This document shows, in pieces, positions 27,911-36,962 of a DNA stretch of 64,000 bases. The stretch is taken from assembly GCA_964580675.1 (NCBI GenBank), contig CAZOLI010000008.1:1-64000 (forward strand). The letters run 5' to 3'. Each line of letters opens with the position of its first letter. The stretch's first letter is position 1. The position numbers and the translations under genes are program-made. This DNA comes from CAZOLI01 sp964580675. Its GTDB lineage: Bacteria > Planctomycetota > MHYJ01 > CAYXQY01. The notes under the pieces are model-generated. The model had not been told where the DNA came from, did no database searches, and was given only the letters and a program-made list of their open reading frames with translations.

Positions 27911-28079
27911 TTCGATCGGATCTGAATTCGGAAATATTCACAAAGTGGATCCGGCCAAATTTTGTACAGTAAAATTCCTTTTCACCATTACACCAATAGA
28001 ACGATTCAACTCAGATTTCGTTTGACCTGTTTTCACAAACTACCGTCCTGATTACGGGGGGAATTCTCCCGGTTATATT

Positions 28080-29453
28080 TTAAGATGATTCCCGGTCTTC
28101 TTCGGGCAACAAACGAATTCTTGATGTTTGGTCTTCGGCGGTGGTTTTTTGGAGGTGATCCATAATATCCTCCGGTGATATCTTCTCCAGAACCTCCGGA
28201 AACTCGAACGGTGTTATGTCCCAGAAACAATATGGAGATAACCAGAAGGCCACATTGCGAACCGAATCAAAATTCTGAATATAGCTTCCGCGAATTCCCC
28301 GCTTCATGGATTGAAACCGTTCGGGTTGAACCCCATTTTCCCGAACGTCCCGCAGCGCCGAACATATTCGCTCAATAAACTCCTCGGGAGCATCCGTAAC
28401 ACCGGAAACGGTTGAGAATGAATATCCCGGGCCACAATAAAAATTGTATCGAAACGAATCATCAATGAGATCGTCTTCGTAAAGTTTCAGTCGTACGGGA
28501 CTGGCCTGCCCCAGCACGTATTCAAGGGCAAGCGATCCGGTCACCTCCTTTTTCAGCAACACCTCCGGATCATTCGTTGGGTGCGGGTCCTTAAAACCAA
28601 GAAGAACTCGTGGGTTGACCGTGTGAAATGAATTCTTTACGTCGTTTTTTACCACCTCCTTCGGCTCGTTCGGCTGAAAACGCTCCGCAACGGAGGATCC
28701 CGAAAATTCCCGGTTCATGATTTCACCGGCACAGAGCTCAAGAACGTTCTCCTGGTCAACGTTTCCCGCAAGGATTAATGCCATGTTCTCCGGTCGATAA
28801 AATACGTCATGACAGAGGGACAAAAGATCCGGCGTAATTTGATCCATCTCTTCGACGTTCCCACCGATCTCATGACGGAGCGGATGTTTTTTGTACATGG
28901 CCTTCATCCCGCTTCGAAACAACTCGTACCCCGGTTTATCCCGGTTTCTCATCAACTCCTGTTTGATGATCCCTCGCTCCCTCTCCACAAATGACTCGTC
29001 GAAATACGGCTCAAAGACGGTTCGAAAAAGGAGCGGCACACATTCCTTTACGTTAATGGTCGTCGAAAAATAAAAGGACGTTGTGGCGTATCGGGTCATG
29101 GCGTTTGCATCCGCCCCGAACCGGGAGAACTCCTGGATCATCCGGGTGTTTTTCTTCTTGAATAGTTCGTGCTCCAGGAAATGAGCAATTCCCGGTGGGG
29201 TTTCCACATGGTTGCCGTCCTCCACAGTAAATTCCAGATCGACCGATCCATACCGTACCACAAGCATAACAACAACATCGGCACGGTCCACATCGGTATA
29301 CGCAACCGTCTTCAAACCGCCCGGGCCCTGGCCAATGGAGAGTTGCTCCCCGAGTTCCGGATCGGTTCGTTTGTTCAGCTGAAATGGGTGATCGATCATG
29401 TGGACGGATAGGCCTGAGCCATCCTGGTTTCGGCCCTCATCCTGTGAGGTCAC
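28080..29453 (-). CDS. M16-family zinc metallopeptidase, YmfH type
   Basis: A 457-residue pitrilysin-family protein with the inverted zinc motif HFLEH (about 91-95), the downstream glutamate in RERGIIKQEL (about 175) and the segment FSRFGADANAMT. The N-terminal half closely resembles B. subtilis YmfH (TTKYGS / GIAHFLEH / YFTEKTVEKEKGII), which is usually encoded beside a second M16 protein, YmfF. No partner is present here. The GTG at 29453 overlaps the aminotransferase stop by 17 bp; an in-frame ATG at 29399 is an alternative. It is probably cytoplasmic, since no signal peptide is seen. Confidence 0.87.
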   Translation of the reverse strand: MTSQDEGRNQDGSGLSVHMIDHPFQLNKRTDPELGEQLSIGQGPGGLKTVAYTDVDRADVVVMLVVRYGSVDLEFTVEDGNHVETPPGIAHFLEHELFKKKNTRMIQEFSRFGADANAMTRYATTSFYFSTTINVKECVPLLFRTVFEPYFDESFVERERGIIKQELMRNRDKPGYELFRSGMKAMYKKHPLRHEIGGNVEEMDQITPDLLSLCHDVFYRPENMALILAGNVDQENVLELCAGEIMNREFSGSSVAERFQPNEPKEVVKNDVKNSFHTVNPRVLLGFKDPHPTNDPEVLLKKEVTGSLALEYVLGQASPVRLKLYEDDLIDDSFRYNFYCGPGYSFSTVSGVTDAPEEFIERICSALRDVRENGVQPERFQSMKRGIRGSYIQNFDSVRNVAFWLSPYCFWDITPFEFPEVLEKISPEDIMDHLQKTTAEDQTSRIRLLPEEDRESS

Positions 29454-30654
29454 TGAGAAATTCGCCGAACCGATTTAATCCCTCCTCCAGATCCTCCATC
29501 GACGCCGCGTACGAAAGTCGCACACAGCTGTCCTTCCCGAATCCCGCACCGGGCACAAGTGCCACGCCTTTCTCTTCAATAAGTGCTTTGCAGAAGCGCA
29601 CTCCCGGATTGTCCTGTCCCACATTTGTGAGATTTGAATAATAATGGGATACGTCCGGAAACACGTAAAATGCACCGCCCGGTTCGGTCAGTTGAATTCC
29701 CTCCAGATCCCGGAGCCGTTCCACGACGTAATCGCGACGCTTTCGGAATTGATCCCGAAACTCCCGCACTTTTTCTTCCGGAAGATCAAAAGCGGCGAGG
29801 GAAGCATACTGTGAAATGGAGGAGGTATGGGTCGTGGTGTGTCCCTGCAGCTTGGAAACGGCGTTCAGAATGTCCTCCGGACCGACCACGAACCCGGACC
29901 GCCAGCCGGTCATGGCGTAGGTTTTCGAGAAACCGCTCACAATCACGGTGTTTTCCTTCATACGGGAGTCCAGGGAAGCCGGAGGCACGTGTTCACTGTC
30001 CCCGTACACGAAATCTTCGTAAATTTCGTCCGTTACCACCGTTAACCCTTCATCAACGGCGGCCGACATAATCGCCTTTAACTCCTGCCTTTCATACACC
30101 GTTCCCGTCGGGTTACCGGGCGTATTCAGAAGGAGAACAGTAGCGTCGGAAGATCCATTGTTCCGTACCTGCTCCGGCGTCAGTTTGAAATCCGTCTCCA
30201 GATCGGTTTCGAGAAAAATTGGTTTCGCCCCGATAGACCAAACCATTTCCGGATAACTAACCCAGTATGGCACCGGCACAAGTACTTCGTCATCCGGTCC
30301 CGCCAGCACCTGCAAAACCTGGTAAATGGCATGTTTGGCCCCACACGTAACAACGACCTGCTCCGGCGTGTACGACAGATCGTATCGGCTGCGGTAGCGA
30401 TCCACAATTTTCTTGCGAAGCTCCTTAATTCCGGAGGAAGACGTGTACCGGGTTCGACCATTTTCAATGGCCTGTTTCGCTTCACCGCAGATTTGTTCGG
30501 GGGTGTCAAAATCCGGCTCGCCAATACTGAGAGATACAATATCCCGACCCTCTTCCGCCAGTTGATTCGCAAGAGTGCTGATCTCGACCGTTTTGGAGGG
30601 CTGAACGTTCTGAACGTTTTGGGAAATCCGGGAGGACTCGCTGGCGTTACTCAT
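29437..30654 (-). CDS. PLP-dependent class I/II aminotransferase (aspartate aminotransferase type)
   Basis: A 405-residue fold-type I aminotransferase. The substrate and cofactor signatures are NTPGNPTGTVY, DEIYEDFVYG and the Schiff-base lysine in SGFSKTYAMTGWRSGF. The C-terminal Arg that binds the substrate carboxylate is in the KDSCVRLSYAAS segment. Its closest style is the AspB/AspC Ib group, which transaminates aspartate and sometimes prephenate. The start overlaps the ispG stop by 8 bp and its stop overlaps the M16 gene, giving a tightly packed three-gene unit. Confidence 0.92.
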   Translation of the reverse strand: MSNASESSRISQNVQNVQPSKTVEISTLANQLAEEGRDIVSLSIGEPDFDTPEQICGEAKQAIENGRTRYTSSSGIKELRKKIVDRYRSRYDLSYTPEQVVVTCGAKHAIYQVLQVLAGPDDEVLVPVPYWVSYPEMVWSIGAKPIFLETDLETDFKLTPEQVRNNGSSDATVLLLNTPGNPTGTVYERQELKAIMSAAVDEGLTVVTDEIYEDFVYGDSEHVPPASLDSRMKENTVIVSGFSKTYAMTGWRSGFVVGPEDILNAVSKLQGHTTTHTSSISQYASLAAFDLPEEKVREFRDQFRKRRDYVVERLRDLEGIQLTEPGGAFYVFPDVSHYYSNLTNVGQDNPGVRFCKALIEEKGVALVPGAGFGKDSCVRLSYAASMEDLEEGLNRFGEFLSDLTG

Positions 30655-31717
30655 TTCGAAGTTTTTTCACCTCTTCCATGAGGGCGTCCACGAGCTGATC
30701 CTCCTTGACCTTCCGGACCTCTTCTCCGTCCCGGTAGATATATCCCCGTCCTCCCGCACCGGCTACACCAATATCCGCTTCCCTGGCTTCACCCGGACCG
30801 TTGACCGCACATCCAAGAACACTGATCTTGATTGGATCATCCACACCATTATCGTTAATCCGCTGCTCGACGTCTTCCACAAGCGCTTCGAGGTCTATGT
30901 TTATGCGTCCGCAGGTCGGACAGGCCACCACCTCCGGTTCCCGATAACGGCGCCCGGTGGCTTTCAATATCTGATAGCAGGTCTCAATTTCCTCCACGGG
31001 GTCTTCCGCAAGGGACACGCGAATTGTATCTCCAATGCCCTCAAGAAGAAGTTGACCGAGACCCACGGCCGATTTCACCGATCCGTATCCCTTCGATCCG
31101 GCTTCGGTGACCCCGATATGAAGTGGGTAATCCACTTTTTCGGCCACCATCCGATTCGCTTTTATGCAGTTCTTCACGTCCGTTGATTTGACCGAAATAA
31201 TGATGTCTTCGAATCCCAGCTCCTCACATATCCTCACGTGTTTGATCGCACTCTCCGTCATCGCCTCCGGGCTCGGATAACCGTACTTATCAATCATCTC
31301 TTCTTCCACGGAACCGGAATTTACACCAATTCGCATGGGTATGCCCTTGTCCTTCGTCTTCTTTACCACTTCCTCCATTTGTTCCCGTCCACCGATGTTC
31401 CCCGGGTTTATGCGAATTTTGTCAATTGGATAATCAAGGGCGTATTTTGCTATTCGCGGGTTGAAGTGAATGTCGGCAATAAGGGGTATATTAATCCGAT
31501 CACGAATTTCCCCGAGACTTTCCACCGCTTTGTTGTGAGGAACAGCCACCCTCGCAAGCTCACATCCCACTTCTTCAAGTCGATGTATCTGATCTACGGT
31601 TTCGTCCACGTTTTCGGTTTTGGTGGTGGTCATTGACTGCACCACAACAGGATGATCCCCACCGACCGGAACGTCTCCGATCTCCACAACCGGCGTTTCG
31701 CGTCGGTCACCAAACAT
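30647..31717 (-). CDS. ispG: 4-hydroxy-3-methylbut-2-enyl-diphosphate synthase
   Basis: Iron-sulfur enzyme of the methylerythritol phosphate route to isoprenoids; it makes HMBPP. At 356 residues it is the short bacterial form: a TIM-barrel N-terminus (VVVQSMTTTKT, PLIADIHFN, INPGNIG) followed by the iron-sulfur domain with the cysteines of ACPTCGR and SVLGCAVNGPGEA that hold the [4Fe-4S] cluster. It is first in the overlapping ispG-aminotransferase-M16 unit. Its presence shows that isoprenoids are made by the MEP pathway; other MEP genes are not in the window. Confidence 0.96.
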   Translation of the reverse strand: MFGDRRETPVVEIGDVPVGGDHPVVVQSMTTTKTENVDETVDQIHRLEEVGCELARVAVPHNKAVESLGEIRDRINIPLIADIHFNPRIAKYALDYPIDKIRINPGNIGGREQMEEVVKKTKDKGIPMRIGVNSGSVEEEMIDKYGYPSPEAMTESAIKHVRICEELGFEDIIISVKSTDVKNCIKANRMVAEKVDYPLHIGVTEAGSKGYGSVKSAVGLGQLLLEGIGDTIRVSLAEDPVEEIETCYQILKATGRRYREPEVVACPTCGRINIDLEALVEDVEQRINDNGVDDPIKISVLGCAVNGPGEAREADIGVAGAGGRGYIYRDGEEVRKVKEDQLVDALMEEVKKLRNE

Positions 31718-31856
31718 CGGTCGTTACCTCTGTGCAAAATGAAACAAATGAATCCCTGACGACATTGGTTTCCTTCCGTTGGCATTGCGCCTTTTCATCC
31801 CGGCCATCTCCAGGGACAGTGACCCGTACGGTGGAAATAGAACGGAATTGATTTGA

Positions 31857-32288
31857 TCAAAGAACCCGGGAAATTTCAACTGTCCTGTTTTCGAGTAACG
31901 TCCGGGCCTGATTGTTCGCCTGGGTTCTCAAAACCACCTGAACCCGGTCGCTATTCTCCTGTTTTGACGTGGAGAAGGCGTATTCAATGTTGATGTTGTT
32001 CTTTCGAAGCGGTTCCGTGACTCGGCCCAGAATACCGGGCTGGTTCGGCACTTCCGTCACCACCACTTCCTCACGACGGACGACGAAGGCCCGATCCTGA
32101 AGAATGGTCTGCGCAACCCCGGGCTGATCGACGAGAAGATGGATTTCGCCCGTATTCGAATCATTGACATTCGCATCAAATCCAAGAATGTTCACCCCCC
32201 GGTTTCCGAGAGATTCGGAAATGCTCGAAAGAATACCGGGTTTGTTCTGGTCCTGGACAACGATCATTGGTTTGATTTGTGTGTTCAT
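31857..32288 (-). CDS. tandem ACT-domain protein
   Basis: A 143-residue protein of two ACT domains (about 8-70 and 73-143). Each has the PGIL turn after a first strand (QNKPGILSSI and PNQPGILGRV), the typical amino-acid binding loop. Stand-alone ACT pairs act as amino-acid sensors; the ligand and partner are unknown. I chose the ATG at 32288 since the 52 codons upstream to 32444 have no ACT character. About 590 bp separate it from the upstream gene, and part of this may be a structured leader. Confidence 0.82.
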   Translation of the reverse strand: MNTQIKPMIVVQDQNKPGILSSISESLGNRGVNILGFDANVNDSNTGEIHLLVDQPGVAQTILQDRAFVVRREEVVVTEVPNQPGILGRVTEPLRKNNINIEYAFSTSKQENSDRVQVVLRTQANNQARTLLENRTVEISRVL

Positions 32289-32881
32289 GATTGATTCGTA
32301 AAATTGACGTTCGATAAACAAAAGAAAGAGAGAAAACGAATAATGCCCCGAAACAGGAGCATGAATAATAAAGAAAGGGCCGGCGTGACAAATAATGGTT
32401 CCAGGGGAAGAAACGAAATACGGCTTCCCTGTGGAACGGGTCAAACACCCGGCCGAATTACAACGAAGTCACTCAGGCGGTTCTGCGTTGTGAGGCGCCC
32501 CAGCCGTTAACGCAGACACACCAGTTCGGTACCCGGTTCCCGTCAAATTGCATGGTGTGATTGGTCCCCCCTTCCCGAACATCTGTTCGGAGAAGATGCG
32601 GTAACCGTTTTTCCGTGTTTGCCGGGTACATGGTCGGTATGGGTCAGATGGTGCAATCAAGAAGTAAAGTAGTAAGAATATAGAAAGGGTAAACCATGTG
32701 CGTGTTTGATTCAAACCGGACGAAACTGCGTTCAAAAATTCCCAAAACGGGAAAAAGAGGTACAGTCGATCTACCGGAACATTTCCGGCCCGGAATGTTT
32801 AGTTAGTAAAGATGGAGATCCTCAAGAATCCCTTGCTCCGCCCTATGGGAGAATGAATGAACGTTTTCGTCCCCCGAGACG
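32289..32881. other. long spacer with hairpins upstream of the ACT-domain gene
   Basis: About 590 bp with no supported protein gene. Two clean hairpins are visible: TCTGCGTT (32482-32489) with AACGCAGA (32509-32516), an 8-bp stem with a 19-nt loop, and CCGAAC-ATCT-GTTCGG at 32575-32590. Neither has a T-run. They could belong to a leader of the ACT gene on the minus strand, but no known riboswitch core is recognised. Confidence 0.45.
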
Positions 32882-34984
32882 TCACGTGGAGTGTTTTTCA
32901 AGAAGGGTATCGATTTTCTTCCGAATTGCGGGGAAAAAACGGAGATCGTCGCGTTTCTTCAATTTATCCAGCAGGTTGAGTGCTTTTTCCCGTCGATTCT
33001 GTCGAAGAAACTGATGGGCGATCTCGATTAATTTTTCGAAAGTAACCCTTGGAGCAGCCGTGTCTCGATATTCCTTTACGAGCCCGCCATCAAGTGCTCT
33101 CCGAAGGAACCCGGAACTTTTTTCAAACTTCTCCTGCATGTACAGCGTGCATCCGAGATTATACAGAAGGTAGGAAGGATCATCATCCTGTTTCAGGGAA
33201 AGAACACGCCGGAACATCGCCTCCGACTCCGCGTAACGTCCCAACCGGTACAGCAACCGGGCGAGAGCCTCCAGTGCCTTAATGGAATTCGATCGGTACT
33301 GAAGGATGCGTCTGTAAACCCTGACGGCATTTTCCAGTTTGTTTTTTTCTTTCAGTTTTTCCGCTCTGTCCAGCCAATCCTCAATGGTCTCGTTCGTGAC
33401 CGATTTTTCTTCTTCGGCCTCGGAATCATCTTCGCCCTGTTCCATGTCCTCCCCGTCCTCCGTGCCCTCCTTCCCCTGATCCGTCTGATCCACCTGTTCC
33501 GTTGTTGCTTCGGTGAGGTTCCGTATCCGTGCCGGTGATTTTTCGGAATCACCCGGGATGTACAGCGGCTCGGGACTGGTAGCTGATGAAACGTGGTCCG
33601 CAAGGTCCCGCACCTCCGCCTTAATACGGACCCCGGACGTGGGATGATCGGGAACGGTCCACGTGTACACACCTTCGGCCACCAGATCTTTCTTTATCAC
33701 CTTCCAAGTTTCACCGTCATCAACCGAATAATACAGCGTAACCGGTTTCTCGGGCAGGTAGGCATCGTAGGCCTGATATATAACGTCCACTTCCTCACCG
33801 GGATTCAACTTTTCCCTTGCTTTCGGGGCAAGCAGATCCACAGAGGGAGACTTTGTATCGATCAGGGTCCGGTAATCCGGTTCTGTTCCGGCTTCCGGGT
33901 CCTCCCGGTAAGGCTCGGAATTCGGATAGGAAAAATTGACGTAGAACCCATAGTATCCATCGTCCGGCGCACTGAAACGGACGGCCTGTTCGTCCCGGAG
34001 GTGTTTCACGTTGGCCCGTTTCCAGCTGGCGCCCCCATCTATTGTGTAATGCAGTGTAACCTGTAGATTTTTCGAGGGATCCTCCTTGTTTTCCGGAGGC
34101 GGAGGCGAATAGGATATTTTTACCTGACGGGTTTTACTGGCGTGTGGAGGCGAAATGTATCCGTTCTTTACACCGGTCCGATAATGAGCCCAGTTCGTCG
34201 CACGTCTCAGTGGCTTGTCCGTCGTGTGTACGACACGATTTCCCGCGCGATCACGGGCTTCCACGCGGAAAAGGAGTTCATCACTGCCCCGAAATTCCAC
34301 CTCCTGTTCCTTCACGGATTCACGGCCCTTCGAGAACACCTCCCAGCTGTTTCCGGCATCCCTCGATACTGAAACTCGAATGGACGACGGGTCGAGGGTT
34401 GGATCCTGAACCGTCCAGTTCACCGGAACCGTATTCGTGGAGGGCGGAAGAAGGGCATCCTTCTTGTTGGACGAGATGTTCACCTCCGGCGAATGCCGGT
34501 CGATGTACACGAACATGTCGGGGTGTTCTCCCGACCGGGGAGGTTTCGTTTTGTTCCCGGCCACATCCGTTCCGACGGTCTGTATTCCGTAAAGGCCCTC
34601 CTCCGGAAACTGGTAGTCGATATACCAGCCACGCCGGTTGGAGCCGTCCTCCGCCCCCCTGGCTTTTTGCCAGTTCCGACCGTTATTCCGTGAGATCCAT
34701 AGGTCCGCACTTTTCAGACGAACGGAGGACTCCTCCACCCGTACGTCGATCCGTATCGATCTACTGGAAAAGAAGTAAAACGGTACTTCCGGAAACTCTT
34801 TTTTCACGTTCCGGTAATCCGGAAGGCCCGATTGATCTCGAGCGGTCCCGTCAGCGGTTTCCTCCGGTTTGTTCGAAGGCGAATTGGTTCCAGAAGAATC
34901 CTGCGCCCCGAGGTGAGAAACCAGAGGCGTCAGCAGAAAAAGCAGAAGAACCGGAATTGCCGGACGTCTTGGACGTTGAAACAT
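32882..34984 (-). CDS. exported Ig-like and TPR repeat protein
   Basis: A 700-residue protein with a signal peptide (about 10-27, ending LGAQ). The N-terminal 480 residues contain several beta-sandwich modules that repeat the themes VSRDAGNSWEVF, YTIDGGASWKRA and YSVDDGETWKVI, each closed by DRAGN-like or DLADHV strands. A low-complexity acidic linker follows (about 500-545). The C-terminal 150 residues form TPR-like helices (NAVRVYRRILQYR, ALEALARLLYRLGRY, AMFRRVLSL). Such architecture suggests a periplasmic or surface scaffold. The ATG overlaps the gdhA stop in TGATG, so its translation is coupled to a cytoplasmic metabolic enzyme. Confidence 0.78.
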   Translation of the reverse strand: MFQRPRRPAIPVLLLFLLTPLVSHLGAQDSSGTNSPSNKPEETADGTARDQSGLPDYRNVKKEFPEVPFYFFSSRSIRIDVRVEESSVRLKSADLWISRNNGRNWQKARGAEDGSNRRGWYIDYQFPEEGLYGIQTVGTDVAGNKTKPPRSGEHPDMFVYIDRHSPEVNISSNKKDALLPPSTNTVPVNWTVQDPTLDPSSIRVSVSRDAGNSWEVFSKGRESVKEQEVEFRGSDELLFRVEARDRAGNRVVHTTDKPLRRATNWAHYRTGVKNGYISPPHASKTRQVKISYSPPPPENKEDPSKNLQVTLHYTIDGGASWKRANVKHLRDEQAVRFSAPDDGYYGFYVNFSYPNSEPYREDPEAGTEPDYRTLIDTKSPSVDLLAPKAREKLNPGEEVDVIYQAYDAYLPEKPVTLYYSVDDGETWKVIKKDLVAEGVYTWTVPDHPTSGVRIKAEVRDLADHVSSATSPEPLYIPGDSEKSPARIRNLTEATTEQVDQTDQGKEGTEDGEDMEQGEDDSEAEEEKSVTNETIEDWLDRAEKLKEKNKLENAVRVYRRILQYRSNSIKALEALARLLYRLGRYAESEAMFRRVLSLKQDDDPSYLLYNLGCTLYMQEKFEKSSGFLRRALDGGLVKEYRDTAAPRVTFEKLIEIAHQFLRQNRREKALNLLDKLKKRDDLRFFPAIRKKIDTLLEKHST

Positions 34985-36234
34985 CAGGGAAACAATCCAC
35001 GTAAATCAACCGCTTCACTAACACGATCCACAGCAACCATGTAAGCGGCCACTCTCATATCCACTTCCTCCTGCTGGGCACGCTGATAGACTTCGTCAAA
35101 GGCTTTGTCCATCAGATCCCGGAGTCGGAGATTGACCTCTCGCTCGCTCCAGAAGGAAGCCTGCAGGGCCTGAACCCACTCGAAGTAGGAAACCGTGACG
35201 CCCCCGGCGTTGCAGAGAATATCCGGGATCATGAACACGTCGTTTTCGTAGAGAATGCGGTCCGCCGTCGGGGTCGTCGGACCGTTCGCCGCCTCAGCCA
35301 CGATTCGTGCACTGACCTCGTCGGCGTTATCCTCCGTAATCTGGTTTTCAAGAGCGGCCGGAATCAGTACATCACAATCAAGCGTCAGCAGTTCGTCGTT
35401 GGTAATCTGTTCGGCGTTTTCGTGCTCAACCACCGTTCCGGTCCTGTCCTTCACCTTCGAAACTTCCTCCGGATCTAGACCGTTTTCGTTCAGGATGCCA
35501 CCGGAGGAATCACTTACGGCGATAATTTTAGCGCCCAGATCCTCCAGTAGAATTGCCGCATTCCGGCCCGCGTTTCCGTATCCCTGAATCGCAATCGTTT
35601 CCTCGGATATGTTTTTTTCCTGACTCTTCAGAGCACTGAGAATTGTGTACACGACACCGCGGGAGGTCGCCTGAAGCCGGCCTTCAGAACCCCCAACGGA
35701 CACGGGTTTTCCGGTAACCACTCCGGGCTCTGTATGACCTCGATTCATGCTGTAGGTGTCCATGATCCAGGCCATGATCTTCGGGTTCGTATTAACGTCC
35801 GGCGCCGGAATGTCGACCTTCGGCCCGATAATCAGGTTTATTTCGGACGTGTAACGGCGGGTGAGTCGCTCAAGCTCATCTTCAGACATCTCTTTGGGAT
35901 CACACTGAATGCCGCCCTTTGCTCCCCCATACGGAAGATCCATCACGGCGGTTTTCCAGGTCATCCACATGGAAAGAGCCTTCACTTCATCCTCATTCAC
36001 ACCGGGGTGGTATCGAATGCCTCCCTTCCCCGGTCCTCGAGCAAAATTATGCTGAACACGATACCCTTGAAACACATTGATGTTCCCGTCATCCATTGCC
36101 ACGGGACAGGAAACCTGAAGTACCCGCTTCGGATACTTCAGCATATTCAGCATGTCCGAGTCAAGGTTCAGTTTCTCAGCAACGGTATCCAGCTGCGACT
36201 TGGCAACTTCCCAGGGATTGTTCTCATCTACCAT
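34984..36234 (-). CDS. gdhA: glutamate dehydrogenase
   Basis: Cytoplasmic enzyme that interconverts glutamate with 2-oxoglutarate and ammonium using NAD(P)H. The 416-residue protein has the active-site lysine Lys106 in PYGGAKGGIQ, the GPKVDIPAPDVNT segment, the Rossmann motif GYGNAGRNAAILL and the C-terminal ANGPTTPTAD loop. Length and spacing match the hexameric bacterial/archaeal type II enzymes. It lies 51 bp after the P-II gene, which links it to nitrogen control, and overlaps the downstream exported-protein gene by one base. Coenzyme preference cannot be set firmly from sequence alone. Confidence 0.95.
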   Translation of the reverse strand: MVDENNPWEVAKSQLDTVAEKLNLDSDMLNMLKYPKRVLQVSCPVAMDDGNINVFQGYRVQHNFARGPGKGGIRYHPGVNEDEVKALSMWMTWKTAVMDLPYGGAKGGIQCDPKEMSEDELERLTRRYTSEINLIIGPKVDIPAPDVNTNPKIMAWIMDTYSMNRGHTEPGVVTGKPVSVGGSEGRLQATSRGVVYTILSALKSQEKNISEETIAIQGYGNAGRNAAILLEDLGAKIIAVSDSSGGILNENGLDPEEVSKVKDRTGTVVEHENAEQITNDELLTLDCDVLIPAALENQITEDNADEVSARIVAEAANGPTTPTADRILYENDVFMIPDILCNAGGVTVSYFEWVQALQASFWSEREVNLRLRDLMDKAFDEVYQRAQQEEVDMRVAAYMVAVDRVSEAVDLRGLFP

Positions 36235-36285
36235 CTCAAAATCACCAATAATTGTTGGTCAGACTCATCGAAAAAACATACGCCG

Positions 36286-36615
36286 TTAACGAATGGCACT
36301 CCGTCCCATTTCGTCTGTACTGATTCGAATGGCGTCTTCAACGGGAAGGACAAAAATCTTTCCGGCACCAACTTCTCCCCTCCCCGCAAGATCCTTAATC
36401 TTGGAAATAACGGTCTCAACAAGTTCCTCCTCCACAACAATTTCAATTTTCGTCCGTTCCTCCAGTGGAACACTTCCACTGTCATCTTCCTCACTGGTCC
36501 GGCCGTACCCCTCCACGTGATTCACACTCATGCCGGGAACCCCTTCCTCCATCAGCTCACTCTGAAGTTCGTTCAGTTTGGTCGGTCTCAAATACCCTTC
36601 AATTTTCTTTAACAT
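36286..36615 (-). CDS. glnB: P-II-family nitrogen regulatory protein with shortened T-loop
   Basis: A 109-residue P-II signal protein, a trimer that senses 2-oxoglutarate and ATP/ADP. Conserved parts are KKIEGYLRPTKLNELQSEL at the start, KIEIVV after the T-loop, the B-loop region GEVGAGKIFVLPVEDAIRI and the C-terminal R..D. The T-loop (about 40-55) is about five residues shorter than in E. coli GlnB, is very acidic, and has no tyrosine, so the classic uridylylation site Tyr51 is missing. The position of Gln39, which contacts 2-oxoglutarate, is Thr40. It stands upstream of gdhA rather than amtB. I chose ATG 36615 from the family N-terminus. The symbol names the family only. Confidence 0.85.
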   Translation of the reverse strand: MLKKIEGYLRPTKLNELQSELMEEGVPGMSVNHVEGYGRTSEEDDSGSVPLEERTKIEIVVEEELVETVISKIKDLAGRGEVGAGKIFVLPVEDAIRISTDEMGRSAIR

Positions 36616-36962
36616 TCGTATCTCCTGTTTGTTCGATAAAAAAATCCCATGCCCAAATAATGAGTTGGCCTCAGGTGTCACCACCTATCGGGCGCCCCAT
36701 CAAACAAAAGTGAAACGGATTATAACACCATTAAATCAAGAAATAAATGGTTCTGCCAACTCATTTTTGTTATCGGACATTCCCCGATCAACCTTTTGAA
36801 CAAATCTCCGGAACAGACCCGATAAAACACATGATGACTGCCCTTCGTGGAAACATGCTTCGTCTATGAACGCACCCGGGTGTGTAATACAATAAAAAAC
36901 CTCGTTGAAGAAACGAAACAGGACGTTCAAATCGATCGGAACTTTTTTCCAGAATAAACGAC
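36616..36962. other. divergent control region between glnB and ddl
   Basis: About 350 bp with no gene. It holds the minus-strand promoter at 36719-36747 for glnB. The expected glnB leader includes an AGGTG-GTGA-CACCT hairpin near 36677-36690 and the GGGCGCCC palindrome at about 36690. On the ddl side lies a 10-bp palindrome CACCCGGGTG (36873-36882) just before a TACAAT box. Confidence 0.45.
36719..36747 (-). promoter_or_regulatory. sigma70-type promoter for glnB-gdhA
   Basis: On the minus strand a perfect TATAAT (36724-36719) lies 17 bp after TTTATT (36747-36742). The start would be near 36712, giving a leader of about 97 nt before glnB. The -35 match is weak, so an activator may be needed. 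No sigma54-type GG/GC pair was found. Confidence 0.42.

Noticed and set aside
34144..35004. 286-codon plus-strand frame
   Set aside because: It lies antisense to the exported Ig/TPR protein; its composition (Ser, Arg, Pro, Cys rich) is that of a mirror frame and no ribosome site precedes it.
36873..36882. Palindrome CACCCGGGTG, also present at about 61243-61252
   Set aside because: Two copies of one 10-mer, at unrelated places (upstream of ddl and after gspF), are too little to call an operator.
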